Below are positions 62,917-64,000 of a stretch of 64,000 bases of DNA, one piece after another. The DNA is taken from contig OZ024824.1 in the NCBI GenBank assembly GCA_964016985.1, forward strand, positions 118,874,951 to 118,938,950. The letters run 5' to 3'. Below the pieces are notes generated by a model. It saw nothing but the letters and a program-made list of their open reading frames with translations, did not search any database and was not told the origin of the DNA. Source of the stretch: Anodontia alba. Taxonomy: Eukaryota; Mollusca; Bivalvia; Lucinida; Lucinidae. The stretch's first letter is position 1. The number at the start of each line of letters is the position of its first letter. Both the position numbers and the translations under genes were made by a program.

Positions 62917-63153
62917 TATATTGTAAAACTGGGGTTTACAGGGGTATACATTATTTTTTTCTTATTTCTGCTCAAAAACTTAGATTGTGGGTACTCGTTA
63001 GAACCGCCTCGCCAAGGCGGTTCTAACGAGTGTCCACAATCAATGTTTTAGCAGAAATATGAAAAAAAAAAAAAAAATATCAGAGTTTTTATCTGAAAGT
63101 TATTTTTTTTGAGGTGAAATTCTATATATTGGAATAGGCGTGTTTTCGTAATG
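62917..63153 (+). mobile_element. HP1 copy 23, missing start
   Basis: Starts within H1 (TATTGTAAAACTGGGGTTTA) and ends GGCGTGTTTTCGTAATG. Central loop GCC, one tip mismatch. Tandem with copy 22 in the same orientation. Confidence 0.9.
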
Positions 63154-63527
63154 TCCATGATTCTGAATGCCCTAACGCGACTATGGCTTGTTGGTCTGGC
63201 CTGGAAATGTTCGCGTGGGGCCTACTTCAGCGGGCTGGGTAAGTTTGGAAGAATTTCTGCTTGCTTCTGTTTCAAGGAAAACAGTTTTTGTGACTTCTTA
63301 TTTGCTTTCCTGAACACCACATCCCTTCTGAAACGGTGTCTATTATATAATGACAAAATATTTTCCCCTTAGTAGCGGTTCTTTCTATTTAGAGCAAATC
63401 CCTTCACATAAGGAGACAAATCAATTTTGATAAAATTGACCCCCCCACCCCTGAATGTATGTCGATTTTCCTTTAGTGCGTTTTCAGTACTAGGGTGCGT
63501 ATCATTGGAACCACGATAAATATTTGA
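63154..63527. other. R2 piece, otherwise unassigned
   Basis: CCCTTCTGAAACGGTGTCTA near 63310 is R2-like. Confidence 0.4.
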
Positions 63528-63706
63528 CCGAACATGCGCAAAATCGTTCTGCGCATGCGCAAAGTATCATTCGGGCCTTTGCTCTCCATTCATACATTCT
63601 GTAGTATCCAATGATTTTGTTGGCGAACAATAAAGTCCCTGATCAGACTGCGCCGATGCGCAGGCTGATCTGGGCTTTCGCTGTGCGCATATGCCCGAAG
63701 ACACGC
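63528..63706. mobile_element. GC-fold element
   Basis: CATGCGCAAAATCGTTCTGC, TGCGCATGCGCAAAGTATC, GATCAGACTGCGCCGATGCG and GCATATGCCCGAAGACACG follow the order of 31490-31690. Confidence 0.82.
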
Positions 63707-64000
63707 TTTCTAAACTAACAAAGCTGCCCATTTGTTAGTTTAGAAGAGAAAGGAGGAAATTATAGATGCCTTTTCGTGACATTGTCAAACTACCGTCGAT
63801 TTGTTGGTTAAATCTTCCTAATAACGGACTCATTACTTTCTGTATTTTCTGCTCCGCTCCGTACAACGACTAATGAATGTAAAGACGAGAATAAGCAAAC
63901 AGGACGTCGCAATTGAATTAATGAAATGATTCAGCTCTGTAAGTATCAAAGTACTGGACGTCACCACATGATGTGCAACGTGGGAAAAGGGCTCATATCA
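63707..64000. other. Small hairpin, unassigned stretch, start of a GC-fold element
   Basis: TTTCTAAACTAACAAA and TTTGTTAGTTTAGAA pair at 63706-63743. From 63974 GCAACGTGGGAAAAGGGCTC begins a GC-fold-type end (inverse of 46837-46862), cut by the window edge. Confidence 0.55.

Overview
The window looks like intergenic DNA from an animal genome, most likely a bivalve mollusc. This is inferred from AT-rich sequence packed with LINE, tRNA-SINE and foldback MITE remnants, from tandem arrays with a period of about 155 bp, and from microsatellites. I see no convincing intact host gene. The only complete protein-coding gene is a 1172-codon LINE polyprotein at 42637-46155 on the minus strand. A possible single PHD-finger exon lies at 40843-40979.

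Names used below (mine, not from any database). HP1: a 280-bp element with inverted ends CATYACGAAAACATGCC and three internal hairpins, 23 copies or fragments; plus orientation means the GACCCCCTTAAACCCC end comes first. TcM-a and TcM-b: Tc1/mariner-like MITEs starting CAGT and flanked by TA. PB-a, PB-b, PB-c: foldback MITEs flanked by TTAA (piggyBac-like); PB-c carries the GCAGACGAC motif. GC-fold: foldback elements with a TGCGCATGCGCA-type core. GP: elements ending in CTGGGCCCAG. R1a and R1b: two modules of an old dispersed repeat that lies next to remnants of a conserved reading frame with the signature EPEFYGDLVY. R2: a small dispersed repeat around CTCCCTTCTGAAAAGG.

Layout: 0.2-2 kb, decayed minus-strand LINE split by a microsatellite-bearing insertion. 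2-7 kb, R1 units, a 417-bp tandem duplication and EPEFYGDLVY remnants. 7-17 kb, MITE field (HP1, PB, TcM, GC-fold), a SINE carrying an HP1 copy and a tandem pair of GC-rich hairpins. 17.5-19.1 kb, plus-strand LINE remnant with tail. 22.7-23.1 kb, LINE fragment. 23.5-27.6 kb, two tandem arrays (T1, T2), T2 carrying an inverted R1b insertion. 28.5-31 kb, two GP elements. 35-38.6 kb, two more tandem arrays (T3, T4). 39.9-40.4 kb, two minus-strand SINE pieces. 42-46.2 kb, the long LINE. 46.6-64 kb, a second MITE field with an assembly gap at 58340-58539.

The elements form a nested record. R1b at 50.7-51.6 kb holds HP1, which itself holds TcM-a. PB-c copies and a SINE are also broken by HP1. This gives a relative order: R1b, SINE and PB-c oldest, HP1 younger, TcM-a youngest. 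The most unusual feature is HP1: its ends plus three hairpins would let one strand fold like a cloverleaf, and its central stem is conserved while the three-base loop differs among copies. A Tc1-like MITE with unrelated ends carries a related stem core.
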